Shown piece after piece: positions 56,545-64,000 of a stretch of 64,000 nucleotides of DNA. Source of the DNA: Pseudomonas putida (GTDB lineage Bacteria; Pseudomonadota; Gammaproteobacteria; Pseudomonadales; Pseudomonadaceae); NCBI RefSeq assembly GCF_030159595.1, contig NZ_BSKJ01000005.1:149141-213140 (forward strand), read 5' to 3'. A model generated the notes under the pieces. It made no database searches. It was not told where the DNA came from and worked only from the letters and a program-made list of their open reading frames with translations. Position 1 is the stretch's first letter; each line of letters starts with the position of its first letter. The translations under genes and the position numbers were made by a program.

Positions 56545-56572
56545 CCTGTACCGGCGATAGGGCCGGTACAGG
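56545..56572. repeat. Short inverted repeat related to REP ends
   Basis: CCTGTACCGGC and GCCGGTACAGG form a perfect 11-bp stem around a six-base loop. The arms equal the outer end of the REP palindrome at 47,920-47,967 with the inner CTCTTCGCGGG part absent. It lies between the convergent lpdV and diguanylate cyclase genes. Confidence 0.8.
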
Positions 56573-56582
56573 CAAAACCGAA

Positions 56583-57581
56583 TCACTCGGCAATGGCGTT
56601 CTTGCCAGACCCCTTGGCCCGGTACAGCGCCTTGTCAGCCCGCGCCAGCAGCACATGCTGGTCCTCCCCTTCCTGCCACTGCACCACGCCATAACTCATG
56701 GTCAGCCGGCATTCGCCCACCGGCTCCAGTTGCGCCATAGCCTGGCGCAAGCGACCGGCGACATCCAGCGCTTCACCCAGTGTGCTCTGCGGCAGCACGA
56801 TAACGAACTCGTCCCCGCCCCAGCGCGCCAACAGGTCCAGTTCGCGCAGGCAGGTACGCAGGCTGTCGACCACCCGCACCAGCGCTGCATCGCCACGCGC
56901 ATGCCCGTAGCGGTCATTGATCGGCTTGAAATCATCCAGGTCCATGGCGATCAGCGACAACGGCTGGCGGAAACGCTGAGCCCGCTCGCACTCCAGCTGC
57001 AAGGCCTTTTCCAACCGATAGCGGTTGGCAATGCGGGTTAACGCATCACGCTCGGCCAACTCACGGTTTTCGTCCAGTTGCCGCTGCAACTGCTGGTTCA
57101 CCCACGACAACTCTCGCGTGCGTTCGGCCACCTGCCACTCCAGCGACTGGTTCTTCTGCTCCAGCTGCGCCACCAGGCGCTTGCCAGCGTCGATGTTGCG
57201 GTGCGCACCGAGCATGCGCGCCACCGAGCCGTCTTTGTTACGGGCGATGATGTAAGCGCTGTCTTCAATCCACAGGTAGCTGCCATCGTGGCAACGGCAG
57301 CGGTATTCGATGAGGTAGCGCTCGTTGCGCTGACTGATGTACGCCTCGAAATGCGCCATCACCCGCGGGTAGTCTTCCGGGTGAATCACGCTTTCCCAGG
57401 TGAGTACCGAGTTGGCCATGGAGTGACTGGCGTAGCCGAGCATCGCGTACCAGCCCGGGTTGCGATAAACGTAGCCGGTGTTGGCATTCCAGTCCCAGAT
57501 ACCATCACTGATCAACTCGAACAACGTGTGCAACTGCTGTTCACTGAAGCCGGCAGGTGCCGGCCTGGTGTCCTGATTCAT
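56583..57581 (-). CDS. PAS-domain diguanylate cyclase
   Basis: The 332-residue cytoplasmic protein has a PAS/PAC domain at about 12-135 (LHTLFELISDGIWDWNANTG, WESVIHPEDYPRVMAHFEAY, HDGSYLWIEDSAYIIARNK). A coiled-coil linker lies at about 135-172. The GGDEF domain is at about 173-330, with an intact active site in ARWGGDEFVIVLP and the inhibitory I-site RELD five residues before it, so product inhibition is likely. It makes c-di-GMP, which could feed FleQ and FlgZ in this window. It is convergent with lpdV. Confidence 0.92.
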   Translation of the reverse strand: MNQDTRPAPAGFSEQQLHTLFELISDGIWDWNANTGYVYRNPGWYAMLGYASHSMANSVLTWESVIHPEDYPRVMAHFEAYISQRNERYLIEYRCRCHDGSYLWIEDSAYIIARNKDGSVARMLGAHRNIDAGKRLVAQLEQKNQSLEWQVAERTRELSWVNQQLQRQLDENRELAERDALTRIANRYRLEKALQLECERAQRFRQPLSLIAMDLDDFKPINDRYGHARGDAALVRVVDSLRTCLRELDLLARWGGDEFVIVLPQSTLGEALDVAGRLRQAMAQLEPVGECRLTMSYGVVQWQEGEDQHVLLARADKALYRAKGSGKNAIAE

Positions 57582-57797
57582 GGACGCTCTCCCTGATGCC
57601 CAGCAACTGCGCTCCGGTCAAGGGGCTGCCGACAATGGTGGTAATTGCCGCAGGCGGCAAAATCATGCCTGTGACGGGCAAGCATATGCCCGCCAGTGTG
57701 CAACCGGAATAGCGCCAAGGCCCTATTTCCAACTGGTGTAACGCTGGCATGGCTTTATGCGCGTAACGCCTGCCAACACGATTTCCAAGGAGGAAAC

Positions 57798-58325
57798 ATG
57801 ATAATCGCCCACAACGGCGTCAGCTGGCAGCCCACGCTCCATCAACCACAGCACGCCAATGATGAACAGGCAGTGACCCAGGCTGCGGATTTCCGCACGG
57901 CAATAACCACCGCCAGCACCACGGCCCAGCAGCAAAACCAAGGGAACACGGCTCAGCAGAGCGCTGAGGATGCCCGAGAGGAGGCGTTCGCCAAACTCAA
58001 GGTGATGCTGCAAAACCTTGGCTCTGCCGCAACCGGGCAGGACAGCACGGAGCAACTGACCACCAGCACGGCCCGGCAAGCGTTTCAGGACCTGATGTCC
58101 AAGTCGCACGGCGAGATGATCAAGGAAAAACTGCTGAGCGAAATTGGCCTGACCGAAGCGCAGTACGAAGCCCTGCCGCCAGAGGTGAAGGCCAAGGTCG
58201 GCGAGTTGATCGCTCAGCGTTTGCAAGAAGAGATCGAGAGCCAGATCCAGGAGAAAGCACAAGAACAGCTCACCCAGGTAGATGGCACGTCAGATGGCGA
58301 TGAACACGCGGTAAGCCATGCGTGA
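57798..58325 (+). CDS. Conserved hypothetical protein, 175 residues
   Basis: The protein starts MIIAHNGVSWQPTLHQPQHA with a very strong AAGGAGG site. It has a Gln/Ala/Thr-rich disordered first half (TAQQQNQGNTAQQSAEDARE). A helical second half (FQDLMSKSHGEMIKEKLLSE, then IGLTEAQYEALPPEVKAKVG) ends in a Gln/Glu-rich coil. No signal peptide or membrane segment is seen. I do not recognise a characterised family. It stands alone between the cyclase and the LysR gene, with 216 nt upstream. Confidence 0.75.
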   Translation: MIIAHNGVSWQPTLHQPQHANDEQAVTQAADFRTAITTASTTAQQQNQGNTAQQSAEDAREEAFAKLKVMLQNLGSAATGQDSTEQLTTSTARQAFQDLMSKSHGEMIKEKLLSEIGLTEAQYEALPPEVKAKVGELIAQRLQEEIESQIQEKAQEQLTQVDGTSDGDEHAVSHA

Positions 58326-58378
58326 GGATTCCGGCGGCGAGGCCGATGAGGGTCGCCCCCGACAGGCAGAGCCAAGGC

Positions 58379-59257
58379 TCAAGCCAACTGCAACAGCGCC
58401 TCCTCCACCGCAGCAACCACCTGGTTGCCCTTGGCACCTGGTAATCGCCACGCGGCAATGGTCATGCCCAAGGGCACCGCGCAGTCGATTGGCGCCACCA
58501 GTTCGCCGCTGTCCAGGTAGCGTTGCACCAGGCTTCTGCGCCCCATCAGCACACCGGCAGCCAGCAAGGCTTGCTGCAATGCGATCGAGTAAAGAGAGAA
58601 ACCCGGCCCACGGGCCACGAATTTGTACCCGGGCATGGCTGTGGCGGTCCACACGGCCCAGTCATTCCAGCCTACGTCAGCAATGCAACGGGCGTTGGCA
58701 AGGTCCTCAGGGGTGATGATGTTCGCCGCCAGGGCCGGTACGCATACGGGCAACACTTCTTCCGTGGCGATCCTGCGCTGCCAGCGCTCAGGCTTTTCGG
58801 TGTAGAACAGGCACAGGTCGAATGGGCTGCGTTTGAGGTTGGGCGGCTCATCCACCGCCGTAACCGAGATCTCGATGGGCGCCAGCAAACGGGTCAACTC
58901 CGGCAGGCGTGGCCCGATCCACAACTGCGCCAGGGCCGGTGACGTGACGATGTGCACCCGCTGCGGTGCAGCAAGGCGCCGCAGTGTGCGGGCAGCAGCC
59001 TCCACGGCATCGAACGCTTCGGTGAACTGGGCTTTCACGCTTTCACCCAAGGGCGTCAGGCGTACACCCTTGGCATGGCGCTCGAACAACGCGGCGCCGT
59101 ATTCGCTTTCCAGCGTCTTGACCAACGCGGCGATGGCCCCTGGGGTAACCTTGAGTTCGAGTGCGGCACGCGCGAAACCGCCCAGACGCGCGGACGCCTC
59201 GAAGGCGCGCAAGGCATTGAGTTGGAGCGAGTGCCGAGTGGGGCTGTCGAGATACAC
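58379..59257 (-). CDS. LysR-family transcriptional regulator
   Basis: The protein has an N-terminal LysR helix-turn-helix (LQLNALRAFEASARLGGFAR, then AALELKVTPGAIAALVKTLE) and a GcvA-like effector-binding domain (RVHIVTSPALAQLWIGPRLP to the end). I prefer the GTG start at 59257 (VYLDSPTRHSLQLNAL, about 292 residues), because GcvA-type proteins begin close to the helix-turn-helix. An ATG at 59314 would add 19 residues. It is divergent from azlC and probably regulates azlCD. Confidence 0.88.
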   Translation of the reverse strand: MYLDSPTRHSLQLNALRAFEASARLGGFARAALELKVTPGAIAALVKTLESEYGAALFERHAKGVRLTPLGESVKAQFTEAFDAVEAAARTLRRLAAPQRVHIVTSPALAQLWIGPRLPELTRLLAPIEISVTAVDEPPNLKRSPFDLCLFYTEKPERWQRRIATEEVLPVCVPALAANIITPEDLANARCIADVGWNDWAVWTATAMPGYKFVARGPGFSLYSIALQQALLAAGVLMGRRSLVQRYLDSGELVAPIDCAVPLGMTIAAWRLPGAKGNQVVAAVEEALLQLA

Positions 59258-59375
59258 GGCTTGAGACCTATATTTTTTAGGCCTACTATTCCATAAATCT
59301 GACGTTGTGGCCAACTGTCAGGCGCATTAACGTGAGGGTGACCATGCGCCTCCCGAACACCTCCAAGGAACTCCC

Positions 59376-60110
59376 ATGCAGTCCCCAAGCGCGACCCAAG
59401 CATTCAAGCAGGGCGCACAAAGCGTTCTGCCGTTGACCTCCGGCATTGTGCCTTTTGGCCTGATCACCGGGGTTACGGCAATCGGCATGGGCCTGTCACC
59501 GGCCGACGCCATTGGCATGACCTTGCTGTTCTACTCCGGCTCTGCGCAAATGGTGGTGATGCAATTGATGCAAAACGCCGCCCTGCCAGTGACGATGGTG
59601 GTCACCGCACTGGTGATCAACTTGCGTTTTCTGATGTACAGCGCCAGCCTGGCCCCGCACCTGGGCCACCTCCCGCGCCGTCACAAATGGCCAATGGCGT
59701 TCATGCTGTCGGACCAGTCCTTCGCCCTGTGCACGCTGAAAATGGGCACAGGCGGGCTAGGTCAGCATGCCTACCCCTATTACGCCGGCACGGCGATCAC
59801 CATGTGGTTCGGCTGGAACCTCTCGGTACTGGCGGGCATGTACCTGGGCGCAGGCATTCCGGAAGACTGGTCACTGGGTTTTGCCATACCGTTGTCGTTC
59901 CTGGCCTTGCTGATACCCGGCATCCGCAATACCGCCATGCTCGGCGCCGCGCTGACCGGTGGCGTGCTGGCAGTGCTGGCCGTTGACCTGCCCTACAACC
60001 TTGGCCTGCTGACCGGTGCCGTGGGCGGGATCATCGCCGGGCTGGCCATCGAGAGCCGGCAAAAACAACACGCCGTACCTGAAACCCACACAGAGCAGAA
60101 CGCATCATGA
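59376..60110 (+). CDS. azlC: Branched-chain amino acid exporter subunit AzlC
   Basis: AzlC is the large subunit of the AzlCD (LIV-E type) exporter for branched-chain amino acids or analogues. The 244-residue inner-membrane protein has about six hydrophobic segments and the family motif PLTSGIVPFGLITGVTAIGM, then YSGSAQMVVMQLM and VINLRFLMYSASLAPHL. Its stop overlaps the azlD start by four bases. Divergent from the LysR gene. Confidence 0.92.
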   Translation: MQSPSATQAFKQGAQSVLPLTSGIVPFGLITGVTAIGMGLSPADAIGMTLLFYSGSAQMVVMQLMQNAALPVTMVVTALVINLRFLMYSASLAPHLGHLPRRHKWPMAFMLSDQSFALCTLKMGTGGLGQHAYPYYAGTAITMWFGWNLSVLAGMYLGAGIPEDWSLGFAIPLSFLALLIPGIRNTAMLGAALTGGVLAVLAVDLPYNLGLLTGAVGGIIAGLAIESRQKQHAVPETHTEQNAS

Positions 60111-60433
60111 GCGAAACGACCCAGTGGATAACGTTCGTGCTGATCGGCCTGGGCACCTTCGCCATCCGCCTTTCGTTCATAGAACTGCACACGGTGTTGC
60201 GCATCCCGCCACTGTTTCGCCGCGCACTGGCCTATGTGCCGGCCAGTGTACTGGCAGCGCTGGTGTTGCCGGCCGTGGTCTTCCCTGACCGGCATGCCGG
60301 GTTCGACTGGACGAACCCGCAGATACCGGCGGCGGTACTGGCTGCGCTGGTGGCCTGGCGCACACGCAGCACGATGCTGACGCTGGTTGTGGGCATGGGG
60401 GTGTTGTGGGCGCTGAAGCACTGGGGGCTTTAG
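60107..60433 (+). CDS. azlD: Branched-chain amino acid exporter subunit AzlD
   Basis: AzlD is the small partner of AzlC. The 108-residue protein has about four hydrophobic segments and the family motifs IGLGTFAIRLSFIEL, RRALAYVPASVLAALVLPAVVF and PQIPAAVLAALVAWRTRST. It overlaps azlC by four bases, so the two are coupled. Confidence 0.92.
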   Translation: MSETTQWITFVLIGLGTFAIRLSFIELHTVLRIPPLFRRALAYVPASVLAALVLPAVVFPDRHAGFDWTNPQIPAAVLAALVAWRTRSTMLTLVVGMGVLWALKHWGL

Positions 60434-60514
60434 TTGGCGACCAGCAGCAAGGCAGACGAAGAACACCATCGCGCGTTGCAATGATGAGTGACGGGGTATG
60501 GGAGACACGAGAAA

Positions 60515-60591
60515 TGGCGTCCCAGGCAGGAATTGAACCTGCAACCTTCCCCTTAGGAGGGGGATGCTCTATCCAATTGAGCTACTGAGAC
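60515..60591 (-). tRNA. tRNA-Arg (anticodon CCT)
   Basis: The 77-nt minus-strand sequence folds as a tRNA. The acceptor GTCTCAG pairs with CTGGGAC and is followed by G73 and an encoded CCA. The D arm is TAGCTCAATTGGATAGAGC. The anticodon loop CTCCTAA is closed by CCCC/GGGG, and the T arm is GCAGGTTCAATTCCTGC. Anticodon CCT reads AGG. Confidence 0.96.
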
Positions 60592-60702
60592 GCTACGACC
60601 GGCAGCGAGCGCTGCACAGCGGGACGGCCAGCATGTTAACCAGCATGCTGGCGTTTGTCATGCATCTACCTGGCTTTTTCGCGTAATCCTTTTCTGGCAC
60701 GG

Positions 60703-61302
60703 CTACACCGGCGGCAGCACACCGTCATCACGAAGCAGCTTGAACAGGGCCGCGACCGCGGCCTCCAGGGTGGTGGAATTGTCCAGCACATGCACCGCAG
60801 GATCAGACAACGCCTGCAAACGAGCACTGCGCGCCAGCCGCTGCTCAACCTCCTCGACGGTTTCGCGGCCGCGGGCCAGCAAGCGCTGACGCAACGCATC
60901 CGGCTTGACCTCGACCAGCACTGCCAACATGTCCGGGTAACGCTGGCGTGCTTCAGGCAGGTACGCCCGCGAGCCATTCACCAGCACCGCCTTGCCCGCC
61001 GCCAACCACTGATCCACCTGCCGAGGAATGCCATAACCCAGGCCATTGGCCCGCCAGTGCATGGCAAACGCACCCTGCGTGCACAGGGTTTCAAACTGTT
61101 CGGCCGTGACCCCTTCGGCGGCTTCGCCCTTGGCTTCGGCCGAGCGGGTAATGACGCGACGGGCAATTTCTACCCCAGCGGCCGCCAGCCGCTCACGCGA
61201 AGCATCAATCAGGGAATCTTTCCCTGAACCCGACGGTCCTACCAAAAATATCAACCGGCCTGTCCCTGATCGGCGGTCGCTTGCGTCATGTTGCATAGCC
61301 AC
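60703..61302 (-). CDS. phnN: Ribose 1,5-bisphosphate phosphokinase PhnN
   Basis: PhnN phosphorylates ribose 1,5-bisphosphate to PRPP. The 199-residue protein belongs to the guanylate-kinase-like P-loop family, with Walker A GPSGSGKDS at about 22-30. Other motifs are RRVITRSAEAKGE, GAFAMHWRANGLGYGIPRQV (typical of PhnN) and VLVNGSRAYLPEA. It stands apart from any phn phosphonate operon here, as often in Pseudomonas. Confidence 0.9.
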   Translation of the reverse strand: MAMQHDASDRRSGTGRLIFLVGPSGSGKDSLIDASRERLAAAGVEIARRVITRSAEAKGEAAEGVTAEQFETLCTQGAFAMHWRANGLGYGIPRQVDQWLAAGKAVLVNGSRAYLPEARQRYPDMLAVLVEVKPDALRQRLLARGRETVEEVEQRLARSARLQALSDPAVHVLDNSTTLEAAVAALFKLLRDDGVLPPV

Positions 61303-61640
61303 TATGCTCTATGGAGGGAAACCGGCGCATTCTAGGGGTTTTCCTGTCCTTTTGCTGTTTTTTACCAGTTTTTGACGGCAAAAGACTGACGGTCAGGCAA
61401 GCCGGAGCATGTAAAACTTTTCAAACCAGTGCTCATTTCTGATAATTGGTACTGGCATAAAGCCTTTATCCGGCTCACTATTTGTCACAGAATTGACGCC
61501 AAGGAAACGGCGACCATGAGGCAAGATGAGCATCCATTTTTCACTGACGGTTGAACATTTTGTCGTCGCCACGGTCGTACTTCCACCCGTGCGGCCAATT
61601 TGAGAACCGCTTCCCCTGAACCAAACTCCGGTCAATTTAT
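61303..61640. other. 338-nt intergenic region upstream of amrZ
   Basis: This is the gap between the divergent phnN and amrZ. The only readable element is a possible AlgU-type promoter at 61,553-61,579. An open frame on the minus strand (61,393-61,650) has no recognisable product and crosses the amrZ start. The rest shows no gene or strong hairpin. Confidence 0.6.
61553..61579 (+). promoter_or_regulatory. Possible AlgU (sigma-22)-type promoter of amrZ
   Basis: GAACAT, 16 bases, then TCGTA, compared with the AlgU consensus GAACTT-N16-TCTGA (five of six and three of five bases). It lies about 60 nt before amrZ. In P. aeruginosa amrZ depends on AlgU; the match here is only moderate. Confidence 0.35.
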
Positions 61641-61967
61641 ATGCGCCCAATGAAACAGGCTATTTATTCGAGCCGCACCGCTGACAAGTTCGTCGTCCGC
61701 CTGCCAGACGGAATGCGTGAGCGCATTGCCGAGGTAGCGCGCAACCATCACCGCAGCATGAACTCCGAAATCATCGCGCGCCTGGAGCAGAGCCTTATCC
61801 AGGAAGGTGCGTTGGGTGACGAGCTGAGCATGCGCCTGGACAGCCCTGAGCTGTCCCTGCATGAACGCGAGTTGCTGCAGCGCTTCCGCCAACTGTCCCA
61901 CCGCCAGCAGAACGCCTTGGTCGCCCTCATCGCTCACGATGTGGAAATGGCCGCCGACGCCTCCTGA
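61641..61967 (+). CDS. amrZ: Ribbon-helix-helix regulator AmrZ
   Basis: AmrZ is an Arc/MetJ-type DNA-binding protein that in pseudomonads represses or activates fleQ, c-di-GMP genes and exopolysaccharide genes. The 108-residue protein has an extended N-terminus ([16 protein letters not shown]) and the ribbon-helix-helix ([35 protein letters not shown]). The C-terminal tetramerisation domain is [20 protein letters not shown] followed by [16 protein letters not shown]. The match to P. aeruginosa AmrZ is close throughout. It may link this window's regulator genes to fleQ. Confidence 0.95.
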   Translation: MRPMKQAIYSSRTADKFVVRLPDGMRERIAEVARNHHRSMNSEIIARLEQSLIQEGALGDELSMRLDSPELSLHERELLQRFRQLSHRQQNALVALIAHDVEMAADAS

Positions 61968-61983
61968 GGCCTGCAGCGAGCAT

Positions 61984-62011
61984 AAAAAAGCCAGCGTAAG
62001 CTGGCTTTTTT
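61984..62011. terminator. Bidirectional terminator between amrZ and mgtE
   Basis: A perfect stem GCCAGC / GCTGGC with GTAA loop, flanked by six A on one side and six T on the other, so it can end transcription from both convergent genes. Confidence 0.92.
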
Positions 62012-62075
62012 ATGGGCGCCTGGTTGTGCAGGAGACGCGATCATTTGTGGGACCGTATAAGTCGCAAAGGCAGGA

Positions 62076-63518
62076 TTACAGCAGGAACAACGTGGCCAGG
62101 CCAAGGAAGATGAAGAAGCCGCCACTGTCGGTCACGGCAGTGATCATCACACTCGCCCCCATCGCCGGGTCACGCCCCAAGCGGGCCAATGTCATCGGGA
62201 TGAGCACACCCATCAGCGCGGCCAGTAACAGGTTCAAGGTCATCGCTGCGGTCATCACCACGCCCAGCGACCAGCTACCGTACAACCAGAAAGCCACGGC
62301 ACCAATCACTCCGCCCCAAACCAGGCCGTTGATCAGCGACACCGCCAATTCTTTGCGCATCAGGCGACTGGTATTGCCCGGCGATACTTGGTCCAGCGCC
62401 ATGGCGCGGACAATCATGGTGATGGTCTGGTTACCCGAGTTGCCACCAATACCCGCAACGATCGGCATCAGCGCCGCCAACGCCACCAGTTTTTCGATCG
62501 AACCCTCGAACACACCGATCACTCGCGAAGCGAGGAACGCGGTAATCAGATTGATCGCCAGCCATGCCCAGCGGTTGCGGAACGAGCGCCAAACCGAGGC
62601 AAAGATGTCTTCCTCTTCACGCAGACCCGCCATGTTGAGGACTTCGCTCTCGCTCTCCTCACGGATCAGGTCGACCATCTCGTCAATGGTCAAACGGCCG
62701 ATCAGGCGCTCGGCCTTGTCTACGACAGGTGCCGATACCAGGTCATAACGCTCGAAAGCCTGCGCCGCATCATAGGCATCTTCCTCAGGCTGGAAGGACA
62801 CCGGGTCGGTCGCCATGACCTCCGCCACCTTCTTCTCAGGGTCGTTGACCAGCAGGCGCTTGATTGGCAACACACCCTTGAGAATGCCGTCGTAATCGAC
62901 CACGAACAGTTTGTCGGTGTGGTTGGGCAGCTCTTTCAGGCGCCGCAGGTAGCGCAGCACCACTTCCAGGCTGACGTCTTCGCGGATGGTGACCATCTCG
63001 AAGTCCATCAGCGCACCGACCTGCTCCTCGTCGTAGCTCAGTGCCGAACGCACGCGCTCGCGTTGCTGGGCATCGAGTGTTTCCATCAGCTCATGGATAA
63101 CGTCGCGCGGCAGCTCAGGAGCCAGGTCGGCCAGTTCGTCGGCGTCCATCTCCTTGGCGGCGGCCAGCAGCTCGTGATCGTCCATGTCAGCGATCAGCGA
63201 TTGGCGAACCGAGTCGGATACTTCCAGCAGGATGTCGCCATCGCGGTCCGAGCGCACCAGCTGCCAGACCGTCAGGCGGTCTTCCAGGGGCAAGGCTTCG
63301 AGGATGTAGGCGATGTCGGCGGGGTGCAGGTCATCGAGCTTGCGCTGCAACTCGACGAGGTTCTGGCGGTGGACCAGGTTTTCTACCAGGTCGTTGTGCG
63401 CGCCTTCCTGGCGATGCGTCAGGTCTTCGACAACGCGCTGACGCTGCAGCAGTTCGACCACCTGAGCCAGGCGATCCTGCAGGCTTTCTTGCGCTTTTTT
63501 TACTTCTACTTCAGTCAT
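62076..63518 (-). CDS. mgtE: Magnesium transporter MgtE
   Basis: MgtE is a Mg2+ channel gated by cytoplasmic Mg2+. The 480-residue protein has an N-terminal superhelical domain (LHPADIAYILEALPLEDRLT, then AAAKEMDADELADLAPELP). A tandem CBS pair lies at about 155-280 (VVDYDGILKGVLPIKRLLV, VAEVMATDPVSFQPEEDA). The C-terminal membrane domain has five hydrophobic helices including ALMPIVAGIGGNSGNQTITM and LINGLVWGGVIGAVAF. The start MTEVEVKKAQESL has GGAG upstream. Confidence 0.95.
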   Translation of the reverse strand: MTEVEVKKAQESLQDRLAQVVELLQRQRVVEDLTHRQEGAHNDLVENLVHRQNLVELQRKLDDLHPADIAYILEALPLEDRLTVWQLVRSDRDGDILLEVSDSVRQSLIADMDDHELLAAAKEMDADELADLAPELPRDVIHELMETLDAQQRERVRSALSYDEEQVGALMDFEMVTIREDVSLEVVLRYLRRLKELPNHTDKLFVVDYDGILKGVLPIKRLLVNDPEKKVAEVMATDPVSFQPEEDAYDAAQAFERYDLVSAPVVDKAERLIGRLTIDEMVDLIREESESEVLNMAGLREEEDIFASVWRSFRNRWAWLAINLITAFLASRVIGVFEGSIEKLVALAALMPIVAGIGGNSGNQTITMIVRAMALDQVSPGNTSRLMRKELAVSLINGLVWGGVIGAVAFWLYGSWSLGVVMTAAMTLNLLLAALMGVLIPMTLARLGRDPAMGASVMITAVTDSGGFFIFLGLATLFLL

Positions 63519-63915
63519 AGGCGAACTCCACTCCCAGCAGCGGAGCACGCCGGGAGAATCAATCGGTCAGATCTTTCTGTATGAATCTTGTTAGCGAGTA
63601 ACTACTGGGTAAGTCCATGGTGGTTTTCCACAAGCCCCGGCGGGGCTGACGGGCGCAATCATACACTGCTAAAGCTGTCAGATCGCTTAAATTTTTGGCC
63701 AGAACAATCGTTTGCGTGATAAAGCTAGGACAACGCTCGAAGCTATCAGTGCGACGGTTGCTGTGGATGAGAAAGCACATTCGTTTCGGGCGCCGCACAG
63801 CGGCCCCAAGCTACACCACAATCATTACAGAAGAGCGTAGATCGACATCACCAACAATTCATTGGCGCGGAAAAACAAAAAGCCCGCTCAATTGAGCGGG
63901 CTTCTTGCTTGGGTA
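63519..63915. other. 397-nt region upstream of mgtE without a gene
   Basis: No protein gene is convincing here. I see a short hairpin AGCCCC-GGC-GGGGCT at 63,633-63,647, an A/T-rich stretch near 63,690 that may hold the mgtE promoter, and a terminator at 63,881-63,908 that belongs to the tRNA transcript. A leader regulating mgtE is possible; I cannot demonstrate one. Confidence 0.5.
63881..63908 (-). terminator. Terminator downstream of tRNA-Arg(ACG)
   Basis: A perfect stem AAGCCCGCTCAA / TTGAGCGGGCTT with no unpaired loop bases beyond the central AATT. On the minus strand it is followed by TTTTTGTTTTT. It lies just after the tRNA and would end its transcript. Confidence 0.85.
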
Positions 63916-63992
63916 TGGCGGACTCAGCAGGATTCGAACCTGCGACCGCTCGGTTCGTAGCCGAGTACTCTATCCAGCTGAGCTATGAGTCC
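63916..63992 (-). tRNA. tRNA-Arg (anticodon ACG)
   Basis: The 77-nt minus-strand sequence has acceptor GGACTCA/TGAGTCC, G73 and an encoded CCA. The D arm is TAGCTCAGCTGGATAGAGTA. The anticodon arm CTCGG-CTACGAA-CCGAG reads CGN with anticodon ACG, and the T arm is GCAGGTTCGAATCCTGC. It probably belongs to a tRNA cluster continuing past the right edge. Confidence 0.97.
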
Positions 63993-64000
63993 GAGGTTGT

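Noticed and set aside
61393..61650. An 85-codon minus-strand open frame upstream of amrZ
   Set aside because: It crosses the amrZ start and has no recognisable product or ribosome site; I treat the interval as regulatory.

Overview
The window looks like a chromosomal segment of a Pseudomonas of the P. putida group. The evidence is a complete bkdA1-bkdA2-bkdB-lpdV operon with divergent bkdR, REP-type palindromes of the P. putida kind, a polar-flagellum gene order of the Pseudomonas type with fleQ, fleSR and sigma-54/sigma-28 promoters, and an AmrZ orthologue. The assignment is by recognition; no search was run.

Layout. 1-10,200 (minus strand): fliF (partial, cut by the window edge), fliE, fleR, fleS, fleQ, fliT, fliS, fliD, flaG, fliC. 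10,209-30,847 (minus): an island of eleven genes between fliC and flgL, probably for flagellin glycosylation. It holds a FabH-like ketoacyl synthase, a zinc-ribbon C-methyltransferase-like protein, an NAD-dependent epimerase/reductase, an FkbM methyltransferase, a ThDP-dependent acetolactate-synthase-like enzyme, a NeuB-family synthase, a 1163-residue glycosyltransferase, RfbH, RfbG, RfbF, and two more very large glycosyltransferases. 30,988-43,033 (minus): flgL to flgB, with a small secreted protein between flgE and flgF. 43,401-45,209 (minus): cheR, cheV. 45,287-47,860 (plus): flgA, flgM, flgN and the PilZ gene flgZ. 47,969-51,336 (minus): an MFS transporter, a glutamine-synthetase-like protein and bkdR. 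51,535-56,481 (plus): the branched-chain keto acid dehydrogenase operon. 56,583-64,000: a PAS-GGDEF cyclase, a conserved hypothetical, a LysR regulator, azlCD, tRNA-Arg(CCT), phnN, amrZ, mgtE and tRNA-Arg(ACG).

How it fits together. FleQ with sigma-54, the FleS/FleR pair and FliA with its anti-factor FlgM give the usual Pseudomonas flagellar hierarchy, and matching promoter sequences are visible: sigma-54 type before fliE, fleS, flgF, flgB and flgA, and sigma-28 type before fliC, fliS and flgM. A further sigma-54-like sequence lies before rfbF inside the island, which suggests sugar synthesis is timed with flagellar assembly.

The most interesting content is the island. RfbF, RfbG and RfbH make CDP-glucose and carry it towards a CDP-4-keto-3,6-dideoxy sugar. 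RfbH has the PLP-lysine-to-histidine replacement and the exact C-X57-C-X1-C-X7-C iron-sulphur pattern of the E1 dehydratase. The same island encodes a ThDP enzyme and a sugar reductase/epimerase, the two activities that convert this intermediate to a branched octose (yersiniose) through YerE and YerF. My inference is that this strain decorates flagellin with a branched or otherwise unusual 3,6-dideoxy sugar, possibly methylated and acylated. No dedicated E3 reductase, ACP or CMP-sugar synthetase is encoded within the island.
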